Assembly (NCBI GenBank): GCA_903882875.1
Contig: CAIRYQ010000117.1
Coordinates: 1 to 64,000 of the forward strand
DNA: 64,000 nucleotides
Origin: an uncultured Spartobacteria bacterium
Lineage (GTDB): Bacteria > Verrucomicrobiota > Verrucomicrobiia > Chthoniobacterales > Chthoniobacteraceae
Direction of reading: 5' to 3'
Within the stretch, counting starts at the first letter, position 1. Each line of letters opens with the position of its first letter. Below the pieces are notes generated by a model. It was not told where the DNA came from. It saw only the letters and a list, made by a program, of their open reading frames with translations, and made no database searches. Shown here piece by piece: positions 35,659-44,238 of this stretch. The position numbers and the translations under genes were made by a program.

Positions 35659-36072
35659 TCAGCGCACCTCGTCCTGCTCGCGTTTGCGGGCGGGGAGAAT
35701 GGAGCACGCCTCTTTGCAGCCGAAAATCCGGCTGAGAACTTTGCGGTTCCTCGCGACGAGATCGTATGCCTTTTCCGCGATCCAGATCACGCCGGGCACC
35801 CACAGCAGCAGTGCGAGCGGGACCAGCAGCGGCAGGCGCATTCCGACGAACCGGATGCAGCGCGCACCGCGATAGATTCGTCCGTCTCTTGCAACGCAGT
35901 GCATCGCGGCGAGGAGCTGCTCGCGGTCGAGCTGCGGCGCGGCCTGTTGCGCGCGAGGATCGGTGAGTGGGATGAGCGCAAGCGTGTTGAACCAGTCGAG
36001 CCATGTGAGCAGCCGCATCTGGAAAATGCAGAGCGGGCATTCGCCGTCGTAGAGGACGAGGTGTTGGTTCAC
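35659..36072 (-). CDS. DCC-family (DUF393) thiol-disulfide oxidoreductase-like protein
   Basis: Product of 137 residues. It begins with the family signature LVLYDGECPLCIFQMRLL, with a CxxC at residues 13-16, consistent with a thioredoxin-like fold. A hydrophobic segment (LPLLVPLALLLWVPGVIWIA, about 80-99) may anchor it. No substrate is known for the family. The gene starts nine bases after the stop of the prenyltransferase-repeat gene, suggesting cotranscription with it. Confidence 0.85.
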   Translation of the reverse strand: MNQHLVLYDGECPLCIFQMRLLTWLDWFNTLALIPLTDPRAQQAAPQLDREQLLAAMHCVARDGRIYRGARCIRFVGMRLPLLVPLALLLWVPGVIWIAEKAYDLVARNRKVLSRIFGCKEACSILPARKREQDEVR

Positions 36073-36081
36073 GCGGTGAAG

Positions 36082-36969
36082 CTACACGGTGAGATGCCCG
36101 AGCGCCAGCAGTCCGTAGAAGGTGTATTCCGCGTCGAGCGCGTCGTCGGCCCAGTGTCCGTGGAAGCCGCCTTCGGCACTCCAGAGCGTGTCCACAAAGT
36201 CGAGGCACTTCTCGCGCAGCGCGCCGGGCAGCGGACGGTCGAGGCACGCCAGCGCGTGCAGCGCAGTCGCGGTGGAAAGGAGATCGGGGATTGGCGCGCC
36301 TGGTACTGCGAGCCAGCCGCCGTCGCTGTGGATTTGCGCGAGGAGCCAGTCGCCGGCGGCCGCGTTGATCGGCATGCCGAGCTGATGCAGCAGCGTGATT
36401 GCCGCGGCGGTCGCGGGCACGGTGCCCGCGCGCATCCCTCGCATGTTGCCCCACGCGCCGTCGGGCGTTTCGAGAAACTTCAGGCACTGCACCATGCGCA
36501 GCGGCTCAGGGATTTCGCACTGCAAGTCCTGATACGCGCCGAGCGCGACGAAGCATCCGTAGGCATTGCCGTGCGCCGCGCCGGGCTTGACGTCGTAGCC
36601 GCCGTCGGCAGTGCGGAACTTTTCCAGCCGCGCGAGGATCCCGTCGGAGAAAACAGGCCGCCCATTTTGCAAACCGATCGCCGCACGGCACCGCGCGAGC
36701 GCGCCGAGATGCACGAAGTCGAGATGCTCGCCCGCGCCGAAACCATTCACGAACGGCTCCACGCGGGTCGTCGGGATTTCAGCCTGCAATGCGTCCAGCC
36801 CTGCGAGCACGAAGATCGTGTAGTAAAGATCAGGCCTCCCCGCGCGGTCCGCGCCACCGCCCTCGGGCGTGAGCTGCCGCAGCAGGAAATCGCGCACGAG
36901 CGACGACGAATCGCCGAGCGCCTTCTGCGCGACGCGCGCGATTTGCAGCATCTGGAGTCGGAGGCTCAT
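36082..36969 (-). CDS. Prenyltransferase/squalene oxidase-repeat protein
   Basis: Product of 295 residues made largely of alpha/alpha-barrel repeats with Gln/Asp-Trp-like turns: DGGYDVKPGAAHGNAYGCF, PDGAWGNMRG, DGGWLAVPGAPIPDLLST and EGGFHGHWADDALDAEYTFY. This repeat is shared by squalene-hopene cyclases and protein prenyltransferase beta subunits. The size is close to prenyltransferase beta subunits and much smaller than a full cyclase (about 600 residues). The DGGW(L) and CxxxH patterns that bind zinc in prenyltransferases are only partly evident, so enzymatic activity is uncertain. It precedes the DCC-family gene by nine bases. Confidence 0.78.
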   Translation of the reverse strand: MSLRLQMLQIARVAQKALGDSSSLVRDFLLRQLTPEGGGADRAGRPDLYYTIFVLAGLDALQAEIPTTRVEPFVNGFGAGEHLDFVHLGALARCRAAIGLQNGRPVFSDGILARLEKFRTADGGYDVKPGAAHGNAYGCFVALGAYQDLQCEIPEPLRMVQCLKFLETPDGAWGNMRGMRAGTVPATAAAITLLHQLGMPINAAAGDWLLAQIHSDGGWLAVPGAPIPDLLSTATALHALACLDRPLPGALREKCLDFVDTLWSAEGGFHGHWADDALDAEYTFYGLLALGHLTV

Positions 36970-37098
36970 GGGCGGTCGGTAGCGGTTCGCGCGCGCGGCG
37001 TCAAAGTCCGTAGCCGCCGACGGCAGCAGGCGGGCTGATCTCCACGCAGGACAGACGAAAAACAGGACTGCGCCTCGCCGTGGTTTTGCACGATGAAA

Positions 37099-38262
37099 TC
37101 ATCGCTGCGGCGGCTGTCGCACCGCCGCGCCGTCTTTCAAAAAATGAACAAGGAACGAGCACATCTGCTCCATCGCCTCGGGCGTCGGGCTGTGGCCGTT
37201 GCGGTGTGTCATTGCCACGCGCTTCGGTGCGCCGAGGAGTTCGCAAAGTGCGCGCGTGTGGTTCAGCGCGCGCCAGTGCCACGGCACGTCCTCCGAACCG
37301 CCGGAGACGAGAAACGGCCGCGGCGCCATGAGCGCGTGCAAGTCCACCATGTTCTCGCCGGCCTCGAACATTTTTCCGTAGAGCCCCGTGCGCGGCTTGT
37401 CTGCGTTCGGCACGCCGCGCGGCCGCACTTTTCCCGCCTCCCAGCCGAGATACCACGGCTCGTAGTAGTTGATGTTCGTATTCGTCTCATCGAAAACAAT
37501 CCCCGGATCGCACCACACAGCGGCGGCGAATTTTTCCCAGAGGCACGACGCGAACATCGCCCACTTGCCGCCGTATGAATGGCCGATGATGCCGATGCGC
37601 TTCGCATCCACATCGCTGCGCGCGGCGAGCGCGGTGTGGCAGTTTGCGGCGACGTAGGCGAGGTAGGTGAGCGGCTGGATTTTCAGTTCGTCACCAGCGG
37701 CGATGAGCAGCTCGCGCGTCTCCATGCCGGGATGATCGAGCGCGCCCGGCGTGCCGATGCTCAACGTGACGAATCCGCGTTGCACGAGCTGGTACGCGAA
37801 ATCCCGCATCTGCGATTTTGGGTTCAGTCCCGCGGCGGTCTCCGGCTCGTAGAAAACGGCGAGCATCGCGGGAAACGGGCCGCTGCCGTCCGGCACGAGC
37901 AGCCAGCCTTCGCACCGGCGCGGGCCGGGGCCGATGTCCACGCGCACCTGGTGCTGCGTGAAATTTTCACGGCGCTCCGTCACACGGATTTCGATGCGTG
38001 GCTTCTCCAGCAGCGCGGGCCATGCGCCGAGCCGCCCGTGCCACGACTTCAAGATTTCCGCGCGGCGCGCAGGCCACTCGGCGGCGGAATTCACGATGCG
38101 CCCATCGGCGAATTTCAGCGGCGACCGGTATTCACCGAAGTCACCCGCAAACTCGGGCGGCGGGGCGAAAAACGGAACGAGGCCCGGCGGAACCGTGCGC
38201 ACGACGTCATCGGAACGGAGCGGAGCCGCGAGCGTGCAGAGCAGGAGCAGAAAGATTTTCAT
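37099..38262 (-). CDS. Secreted alpha/beta hydrolase
   Basis: Product of 387 residues from the ATG at 38262, which gives a short signal peptide (MKIFLLLLCTLAAPLRSD). The nucleophile elbow is GHSYGG with Ser229, and a C-terminal His (HRNGHSPTPEAM, near 360) can complete the triad. The N-terminal part (residues 20-100) resembles that of acetyl xylan esterase or dienelactone hydrolase-like proteins of Planctomycetota and Verrucomicrobiota. An ester-cleaving role in carbohydrate breakdown is plausible but not shown. The gene lies on the minus strand downstream of a DUF1501 gene (131-base gap). Confidence 0.83.
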   Translation of the reverse strand: MKIFLLLLCTLAAPLRSDDVVRTVPPGLVPFFAPPPEFAGDFGEYRSPLKFADGRIVNSAAEWPARRAEILKSWHGRLGAWPALLEKPRIEIRVTERRENFTQHQVRVDIGPGPRRCEGWLLVPDGSGPFPAMLAVFYEPETAAGLNPKSQMRDFAYQLVQRGFVTLSIGTPGALDHPGMETRELLIAAGDELKIQPLTYLAYVAANCHTALAARSDVDAKRIGIIGHSYGGKWAMFASCLWEKFAAAVWCDPGIVFDETNTNINYYEPWYLGWEAGKVRPRGVPNADKPRTGLYGKMFEAGENMVDLHALMAPRPFLVSGGSEDVPWHWRALNHTRALCELLGAPKRVAMTHRNGHSPTPEAMEQMCSFLVHFLKDGAAVRQPPQR

Positions 38263-38393
38263 GGCAAGGACGGAACTGATGGAAACAGATCCCCCCGCAG
38301 GCTGCGAGAAAGCAGATGCCTCCATCACTAACCGCGATGTCCATGCACTTCGCGGGAAACGACGCCTCTTCGCCCACCGTGCGCGCAGTGCAA

Positions 38394-39842
38394 TCACGCA
38401 AGGATGTCCTTCACGACCTCGCCATACACATCCGTAAGCCGCATGTCGCGGCCGCTGAAGCGGAATGTGAGCTTCGTGTGATCCATGCCGAGCAAATGCA
38501 GCATCGTCGCGTGGAGATCGTGGATGGAGATCTTGTTTTCCACGGCCTTGTAGCCGTAGTCGTCGGTCGCGCCGTAGGTCACGCCGCCTTTCACGCCGCC
38601 ACCCGCGAGCCACACGGTGAAGCCGAACGGATTGTGATCGCGCCCGTTCTTTCCCTGCGCGAATGGCGTGCGACCAAACTCGCCGCCCCACACAACGAGC
38701 GTACTGTTGAGCAGGCCGTGTGATTTCAGATCGCACAGCAAGCCCGCGATCGGCTGATCCACGAAGCGCGCGTTTTTCTCGTGGCCGTCCTTGAGGTTCG
38801 CGTGCTGATCCCAGCGGTCGCCCGCGCCGTTCGGGCACGTGATCTCGATGAAACGCACGCCGCGCTCGACGAGCCGGCGTGCGAGCAGGCATTGCGCGCC
38901 GAAGGTCTGCGTCTGCGGCAGCGGGGCGTTGAGGCCGTAGAGTTCGCGCGTGACGGCGGACTCGCCCTTGAGGTCCATGAGTTCCGGCACGGCGGACTGC
39001 ATGCGGTAGGCGAGCTCGTAGTTGCCGATCGCACTTTCGAGCGCGTCGAGTTTTCCGAAACGCGAGACGACTCCGCGATCGAGTTTGCGCATCAGCGCGA
39101 GCTTGTGATTCTGCAACTCGGCGCTCGCCTCGGTCGGCGTGACGTTTGCGACGGCGTTTGCGCCGGTCTTGAAAATCGAGCCCTGATACGTCGCGGGCAG
39201 GAAGCCGCTGTTGAAATTGTCGAGCCCGCCCGGCGGGATGAGTCCGCCGTTCAGCACAATGAAGCCGGGCAGGTCCGCGTTCTCGCTGCCGAGCCCGTAG
39301 CCCGCCCACGCGCCCATGCTCGGACGCCCTTGCAGTCCGCTGCCGGTGTGCAGGAAATAATTGGCGTTCGTGTGCTCGGAAAACTCGCTCGTCATCGAGC
39401 GCACAATGGCGAGGTCATCCACGCACTGCGCGACGTGCGGGAAAAGATCGCTCACCGGCGCGCCACACTTGCCGTATTGCCGGAATTTCCACGGCGAGCC
39501 GAGCGTGCTGCCGTTGTTGTTGAACTGCGTCGCCTCCATTTTCATCCCAAACGGCCTGCCGTCCTCCGCGGTCAGCCGCGGCTTCGGGTCGAACGTGTCC
39601 ACCTGCGAAGGCCCGCCGTCCATGTAGAGGAAAATCACGCTCTTCGCCTTCGGCGAAAAATGCGGCGCACGCGGTGCGAGAGGATTCAGCGTGCTGGCCG
39701 ATTCGCCCGAGCGCACGACCCCGCCAAACGCCTTGTCCGACATCAGCGCGGTGAGCGCGAGCGCGCCGAAGCCATTCGCGCAACGCGCGAGCATTTCGCG
39801 CCGGGTGAGAGCGCGAGGAAGGAAATTTCCGCAGTGGTGCAT
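38394..39842 (-). CDS. DUF1501-family Tat-exported protein (first of two)
   Basis: Product of 482 residues with a twin-arginine-like signal (LTRREMLARCANGFGALALT). Family blocks: VIFLYMDGGPSQVDTFDPKP, the RSMTSEFSEHTNANYF region with conserved His, and the C-terminal VVWGGEFGRTPFAQGKNGRDHN with the metal-binding-like RDHN. The fold is related to alkaline phosphatase/sulfatase-type enzymes, but activity has not been shown. DUF1501 genes usually accompany DUF1549/DUF1553 cytochrome-like genes; here two DUF1501 genes follow each other without that partner. Confidence 0.9.
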   Translation of the reverse strand: MHHCGNFLPRALTRREMLARCANGFGALALTALMSDKAFGGVVRSGESASTLNPLAPRAPHFSPKAKSVIFLYMDGGPSQVDTFDPKPRLTAEDGRPFGMKMEATQFNNNGSTLGSPWKFRQYGKCGAPVSDLFPHVAQCVDDLAIVRSMTSEFSEHTNANYFLHTGSGLQGRPSMGAWAGYGLGSENADLPGFIVLNGGLIPPGGLDNFNSGFLPATYQGSIFKTGANAVANVTPTEASAELQNHKLALMRKLDRGVVSRFGKLDALESAIGNYELAYRMQSAVPELMDLKGESAVTRELYGLNAPLPQTQTFGAQCLLARRLVERGVRFIEITCPNGAGDRWDQHANLKDGHEKNARFVDQPIAGLLCDLKSHGLLNSTLVVWGGEFGRTPFAQGKNGRDHNPFGFTVWLAGGGVKGGVTYGATDDYGYKAVENKISIHDLHATMLHLLGMDHTKLTFRFSGRDMRLTDVYGEVVKDILA

Positions 39843-39878
39843 GGGGCGGTGGTGTTATTCGGTTGGTCGGAATGGCGC

Positions 39879-39971
39879 GGGCTTTCAGCCCTTTTGCAGA
39901 TATTGTCCAAGGGCTTCCTTGAGCTTTGCCCAAGGCTGATGTGGAGCGCGCCTTTGGCGCTCACGCACCGG
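39879..39971. repeat. Hairpin-forming intergenic sequences
   Basis: GGGCT-ttc-AGCCC followed by TTTT (39879-39895) could act as a plus-strand terminator but both neighbours are on the minus strand. A second stem, GAGCGC...GCGCTC, occurs near 39942-39960. They may be short palindromic repeats rather than regulatory sites. Confidence 0.35.
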
Positions 39972-39991
39972 CAGGCTTCCGAAATACACTA

Positions 39992-41383
39992 TCATGTGAA
40001 CAGCTCGTCAATCGGCGTGCCGGACGCGAGCACCGGATGCGGGCGGCCCGTGTGGTCTTCGTATTGCGCACTCGTGTCTATCCCGAGGTGCCGGTACATC
40101 GTCGCGAGGACATCCTGCGGCGACTTTGGATTGTCAGCGGGCTCGCCGCCGATCGAGTCGGATGCGCCGATGACACGTCCGCCGCGGATTCCGCCGCCGG
40201 CCACCGCTGCGCTGAAGACGCCCGGCCAGTGGTCGCGTCCGCCGGTGGTGTTCACCTTCGGCGTGCGGCCGAATTCGCCCCAGGCGATCACCATCGTCGA
40301 GTCGAGCATCCCGCGTTCGTGAAGATCTTCGATGAGCGCGGTGTAGGCCATGTCCCAGCGCGGGAGGAAGCCGTCGCGCATCGTCTCATAGCCCTTCACG
40401 TGCGTGTCCCACCAGCGGCAGTCCACGGTGACGAGGCGCACGCCGGATTCCACGAGCCGCCGTGCGAGAAGGATGCGCTGGCTCCACGCGGGGACGCCGC
40501 AGCGGTCGGGCGTCGGCGCGACGAATTCGGGCATGAATCCGTAGCGGTCGCGGATTTTCGCGGGCTCGGCGTCAAGGTCGAATGCCTTGCGCGCCTCGCC
40601 GCCGGTCACGATTTCCCACGCCTGCCGCTGAAATTGATCGAGGGCGTCGAACTGCCCGGTGTTGTCCGCCTCGCGCTGGAGATGGTCGAAGCCGAGCATG
40701 AGATTTTTCCGATCCGTGATGCGATCCACGGAAAGCCCCTCCGCCATCGCAAAATCCGGCACGCTGAACGGGCCCGGCTTCGCGGGATCCGCGCCAGTCT
40801 CCAGCGCCGCATATTTGCTCCCAAGATAGGCTGCGCCGGTGCCGGGCATGCCTCGCGGGATGACGACGTAGGCGGGCATCTTTTCGTTCAGGTGCTGCTT
40901 CTGCTTCGCGACGATCGAGCCGCAGCTCGGGTAGTAGTTCTGGCTGTCGCTCTGCCCCGGCGGATAGCCCGTGAAGCAAATCTGGTCGCCGCGCGAGTGC
41001 CCGGCGTCGCTGTGGTGAAGGCTGCGGATGATGGACCACTTGTCCATGATGCGCGCGCTGCGCGGCAGCAGGTCGCAAATCTGGATGCCGGGGACTTTCG
41101 TGGACATCGCGCCGAACGCGCCGCGGAATTCCGCCGGCGCACCGGGCTTCGGATCCCACGTCTCGTGCTGGCTCGGCCCGCCACGCATCCACAAAATGAT
41201 CACCGACTTCTCGCGCGACACGGATTTTCCCGCCACGCGCGCCGCCTGCTCCGCGCGGAGCAGCGCCGGGAGCGAGAGCCCGGCCATGCCGAGGAAGCCA
41301 GCCTTCACAAAGCCGCGCCGGCTCAACGCGAGCGTGCGGCGGAAGTCGGCGCATCCAAGTCTGCTGGCTCGTTCGGAATTCAT
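39992..41383 (-). CDS. DUF1501-family Tat-exported protein (second of two)
   Basis: Product of 463 residues from the ATG at 41383; a longer open frame reaches 41506 but its start lies within an octamer repeat. The twin-arginine signal is LSRRGFVKAGFLGMAGLSLP. Family blocks are VIILWMRGGPSQHETWDPKP, IRSLHHSDAGHSRGD and MVIAWGEFGRTPKVN with GRDHWPG. It differs substantially from its neighbour at 38394-39842, so the two are not a recent duplication. Probable periplasmic location; activity unproven. Confidence 0.9.
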   Translation of the reverse strand: MNSERASRLGCADFRRTLALSRRGFVKAGFLGMAGLSLPALLRAEQAARVAGKSVSREKSVIILWMRGGPSQHETWDPKPGAPAEFRGAFGAMSTKVPGIQICDLLPRSARIMDKWSIIRSLHHSDAGHSRGDQICFTGYPPGQSDSQNYYPSCGSIVAKQKQHLNEKMPAYVVIPRGMPGTGAAYLGSKYAALETGADPAKPGPFSVPDFAMAEGLSVDRITDRKNLMLGFDHLQREADNTGQFDALDQFQRQAWEIVTGGEARKAFDLDAEPAKIRDRYGFMPEFVAPTPDRCGVPAWSQRILLARRLVESGVRLVTVDCRWWDTHVKGYETMRDGFLPRWDMAYTALIEDLHERGMLDSTMVIAWGEFGRTPKVNTTGGRDHWPGVFSAAVAGGGIRGGRVIGASDSIGGEPADNPKSPQDVLATMYRHLGIDTSAQYEDHTGRPHPVLASGTPIDELFT

Positions 41384-41446
41384 GAGGTGCTCTAGCGGGT
41401 GATTCGGGCGGGGTTGCCCCGCATGTAAAATCACCCAGGGCCGGAC

Positions 41447-41478
41447 TCCATAGTTCCATAGTTCCATAGTTCCATAGT
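41447..41478. repeat. Four perfect TCCATAGT octamers
   Basis: TCCATAGT is repeated four times in succession between the ftsZ stop and the start of the DUF1501 gene. The unit is eight bases, not seven as in the other short arrays. Confidence 0.85.
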
Positions 41479-41568
41479 TTGGCGTGGCGATCAGCGCATC
41501 AGGCATCGTCAGATGCGTGCGATGCGACAGCCGAACCGTTTCGGAACACGCCAGGACGTGCCCCGTCG

Positions 41569-42924
41569 CTACTTCACCTTCAGATTCTTCCGCAAAAATG
41601 TGGGAACATCAAGATCCTGGCCGTCCACAATCGTCGGCTCAGACTTCTCGAAGCGCCCGCGGTTTGCGGGCTCGAGCGTCATCTGTTCAGCCTTCTCCTC
41701 CTTCTTCGCCGCGGCCGCTTTTTCCGCCGCAGGCTTGCGGTAAGTCTGCGCAGGCGGCGCGGTCTTCACCGCCGCGACCGGCGCGGGCTCGGGTTTCGCG
41801 GCGGGCAGCAGCTCCTCCTCGTCCACGTCGTCGGGTAGAAGTTCGGCAGCCTCTTCTGCGACAGGCGCGGGCGCTGCAGTCGTGCGCTTCGGCGGCTGCG
41901 TGGACGCGGGCACCTCGCGCGGTGGTGTACGCCGCACGCCCACAGACTCCGCGACAGTCTCGGGAGCACCGGTTGAACTGAGGATCGTCACGCACAGCCT
42001 GCGCCCGAGCTTTGCATCCGTCGCGAGGCCGAAATCAATCCGCGTGTCGTCGCCGATGTGCTTGTTGAATTCGTCCATCAGCGAGGTGATTTCCTGCACA
42101 GTTACGTCCGGGCCGCCCGCGATGTGGATCATCACGCTGTGGCAGTCCGCGAGCATCTTCCCCTTCCCCATCAGCGGGCTCTTCAGCGCACGGGCGAGCG
42201 CCTCGTGCGCGCGGTTCACGCCGTCGCTCTCGCCGTGGCCGAAGAGGCAGCGCGGATGCGAACGGCGCAGCGCGGCTGCAAGCTCATCGAGCCCCGTCGG
42301 GATGATCCCGCCGCGCCGCACGAGCGATGCGATGGCCTGGATCGAACTGCTGAGAATCTGATCCGCCGCGACGAACGCATCCTGCACGCCCGCGTTGTGC
42401 GGCGCAGTCTCCCCGAGGCGATCGTTTTCAAAACACACGACGAGATTCGCCTGCGCCTCGATCTGCGCGAGGGATTCCGCAGCCTGCGTGCGCCGCCTTT
42501 TTCCCTCAAAGCCAAACGGCATCGTGACAAATGCGACGACCACCGCACCCGCCGCGCGCGCCATGTGCGCGATGAGCGGCGCCGCGCCGCTGCCCGTGCC
42601 GCCTCCGAGCCCGGTGCAGAGGAAAATCATGTCCGCTCCCTCGACGACGGACTTGATTTCGTCCGCCGCCTCCTCCGCCGCCTGGTAGCCGATCTCGGGA
42701 TCGCCGCCCGCACCGAGCCCGCGCGTCACCGTGCGGCCGAGCTGGATTTTGTGCGGCGCGACGCAGCCGTTCAACGCCTGGACATCAGTATTCGCTGCGA
42801 CGAGGGCGACGCCTTCCACGCCATCGAGCATGAGCCGGTCGAGCGCGCTGCCACCCGCACCTCCGAGGCCGAGGACTTTGATGACCGGCGCTGCCGGAGT
42901 GGTGGAGCGTTTGAGTGGGATCAT
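41569..42924 (-). CDS. ftsZ: Cell division GTPase FtsZ with atypical T7 loop
   Basis: Product of 451 residues that polymerises into the Z ring. The tubulin signature GLGGGTGSG is intact at 105-113, with GAGG loops near 22 and 72 and the guanine-contact NDRL region near 167. The C terminus ends in a canonical partner-binding peptide (DVPTFLRK), preceded by an acidic Pro/Ala linker of about 100 residues. By hand alignment the T7 synergy loop, usually N-x-D-x-x-D, reads GIIPTGLDEL (206-215): Asn becomes Pro209, the first Asp becomes Gly211, and the second becomes Glu214. GTP hydrolysis may therefore differ. Last gene of the dcw cluster. Confidence 0.95.
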   Translation of the reverse strand: MIPLKRSTTPAAPVIKVLGLGGAGGSALDRLMLDGVEGVALVAANTDVQALNGCVAPHKIQLGRTVTRGLGAGGDPEIGYQAAEEAADEIKSVVEGADMIFLCTGLGGGTGSGAAPLIAHMARAAGAVVVAFVTMPFGFEGKRRRTQAAESLAQIEAQANLVVCFENDRLGETAPHNAGVQDAFVAADQILSSSIQAIASLVRRGGIIPTGLDELAAALRRSHPRCLFGHGESDGVNRAHEALARALKSPLMGKGKMLADCHSVMIHIAGGPDVTVQEITSLMDEFNKHIGDDTRIDFGLATDAKLGRRLCVTILSSTGAPETVAESVGVRRTPPREVPASTQPPKRTTAAPAPVAEEAAELLPDDVDEEELLPAAKPEPAPVAAVKTAPPAQTYRKPAAEKAAAAKKEEKAEQMTLEPANRGRFEKSEPTIVDGQDLDVPTFLRKNLKVK

Positions 42925-42930
42925 GGCGGA

Positions 42931-43025
42931 GGTCAGGCTCAGGATTCAGAGGTCAGCATTCGGAATTCGGGAGTTTGACGGCAGGAGATCCACCGACTTC
43001 TGAGTTCCTGATTTCTGCTCGTCAG
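42931..43025. repeat. Degenerate 7-bp repeats between ftsA and ftsZ
   Basis: The 117-base gap, the longest inside the dcw cluster, carries repeating tCAG/tCGG marks seven bases apart (at 42946, 42953, 42960 and 42967). A second cluster of TTC-containing units (GACTTCT, GAGTTCC, TGATTTC) lies at 42995-43015. They resemble the repeats at 9556-9590. A separate ftsZ promoter could also lie here, but none was identified. Confidence 0.5.
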
Positions 43026-43041
43026 TCTTCATGGCGTGTTC

Positions 43042-44238
43042 CTACCGGAACCATTTCTTGAACCAGTCGAACCACCCGCCCGAGTCGTCCTCGAGCGTGG
43101 CCTGCGCGTACTTCACGAGGCCGATCGCCGTGGAGTACTGCGGATTTTCAAAGGCGCTGGTCACACCCGTGACATTCTGCGCGCGGCAGACCTGCACGGG
43201 CATCTGGAAGATTTCCTCCGCGACCTCCTGGATGCCGCGCAATGCGGAACTGCCGCCCGTGAGCACCATGCCGGCGCCCGCGTATTCGGCGTAGCGGCCC
43301 TTGTCGAGTTCACGCTTCAGCAGCTCGAAAGTCTCGCGCACGCGCATGTGGATGATCGTGTTCAGCATCTCGCGCTCGATCTCCCGGCCCGCGAACCCGT
43401 GCTCGTCCTTCATCACGACGGCCTCGCCCGGAATGGTGCCGCCGACCGCGCAGCTTCCCTCGTCAATCTTCAGCCGCTCCGCCTTGCCCATCGGAATGCG
43501 CAGGCCGAGCGAGAGGTCGTTCGTGATGTGGTCGCCGCCGATGCCGAGCACGCCGCTCTGCTTCACCGCGCCGCCCGCGTACACGATGTAGCCCGTCGTG
43601 CCGCCGCCGATGTCCACCATGATCGCGCCCGCGGTCTTCTGGTTCGCATCGAGCACCGCCTGCGCGGCGGCATACGGCGTGAAGACGATGTCCTCGATCT
43701 CGATGTCGAGATCGATCATGCACTGGATGCTGTTGCGGATGCGGTTGGCGACGCCATGGACGATGTGAAAATCCGCCTCCAGCTTCCGCCCGTGCATGCC
43801 GACGGGGTTCAGCACTCCATCCTGCCCGTCCACGTAGTAGTGCTGGAGAATCGTGTGGACGAACATGTTCTGCGACGGAATCGGCGACGTCCGCGCCGCC
43901 TCCTGCACGCGTGCAAAATCACCGCTGTCAATCTTCTCGCGGTCCTCGGGCAGCGTGAATGAGCAGCGGTTGTTGTAGCTCACGATGTGCGCGCCCGTGA
44001 TTCCGAGATACACGTTCTTGATCATCACGTCGCTCTTCTCCTCCGCGTCCGCAAGCGCCTCGCGGATGCACTTGCCGCACGTCTCGATGTCCACGATCTC
44101 GCCCTTGCGCACGCCGCGCGACGGCGCCTCGCCCACGCCGAGGATCTGGATCGTCCCGTCGCGTTTCAGCTCCGCGGAGATCGCGCACACCTTCGATGTG
44201 CCGATTTCAAGCCCGACGACAATTTGATCCTTGGGCAT
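43042..44238 (-). CDS. ftsA: Cell division protein FtsA
   Basis: Product of 398 residues of the actin-like family that anchors FtsZ polymers to the membrane. It starts IVVGLEIGTSKVCAI (phosphate 1 loop), has the GGGTTGYIVY phosphate 2 block near 205 and the GGSSALRGI adenosine block near 340. The C-terminal amphipathic membrane-targeting helix is obvious as WFDWFKKWFR. Its start shares one base with the ftsQ stop (TGATG), so translation is likely coupled. Downstream, 117 bases separate it from ftsZ. Confidence 0.96.
   Translation of the reverse strand: MPKDQIVVGLEIGTSKVCAISAELKRDGTIQILGVGEAPSRGVRKGEIVDIETCGKCIREALADAEEKSDVMIKNVYLGITGAHIVSYNNRCSFTLPEDREKIDSGDFARVQEAARTSPIPSQNMFVHTILQHYYVDGQDGVLNPVGMHGRKLEADFHIVHGVANRIRNSIQCMIDLDIEIEDIVFTPYAAAQAVLDANQKTAGAIMVDIGGGTTGYIVYAGGAVKQSGVLGIGGDHITNDLSLGLRIPMGKAERLKIDEGSCAVGGTIPGEAVVMKDEHGFAGREIEREMLNTIIHMRVRETFELLKRELDKGRYAEYAGAGMVLTGGSSALRGIQEVAEEIFQMPVQVCRAQNVTGVTSAFENPQYSTAIGLVKYAQATLEDDSGGWFDWFKKWFR

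Noticed and set aside
39879-39895. Rho-independent terminator GGGCT-ttc-AGCCC-TTTT
   Set aside because: It points to the plus strand, while both flanking genes are on the minus strand; the stem is only five pairs.
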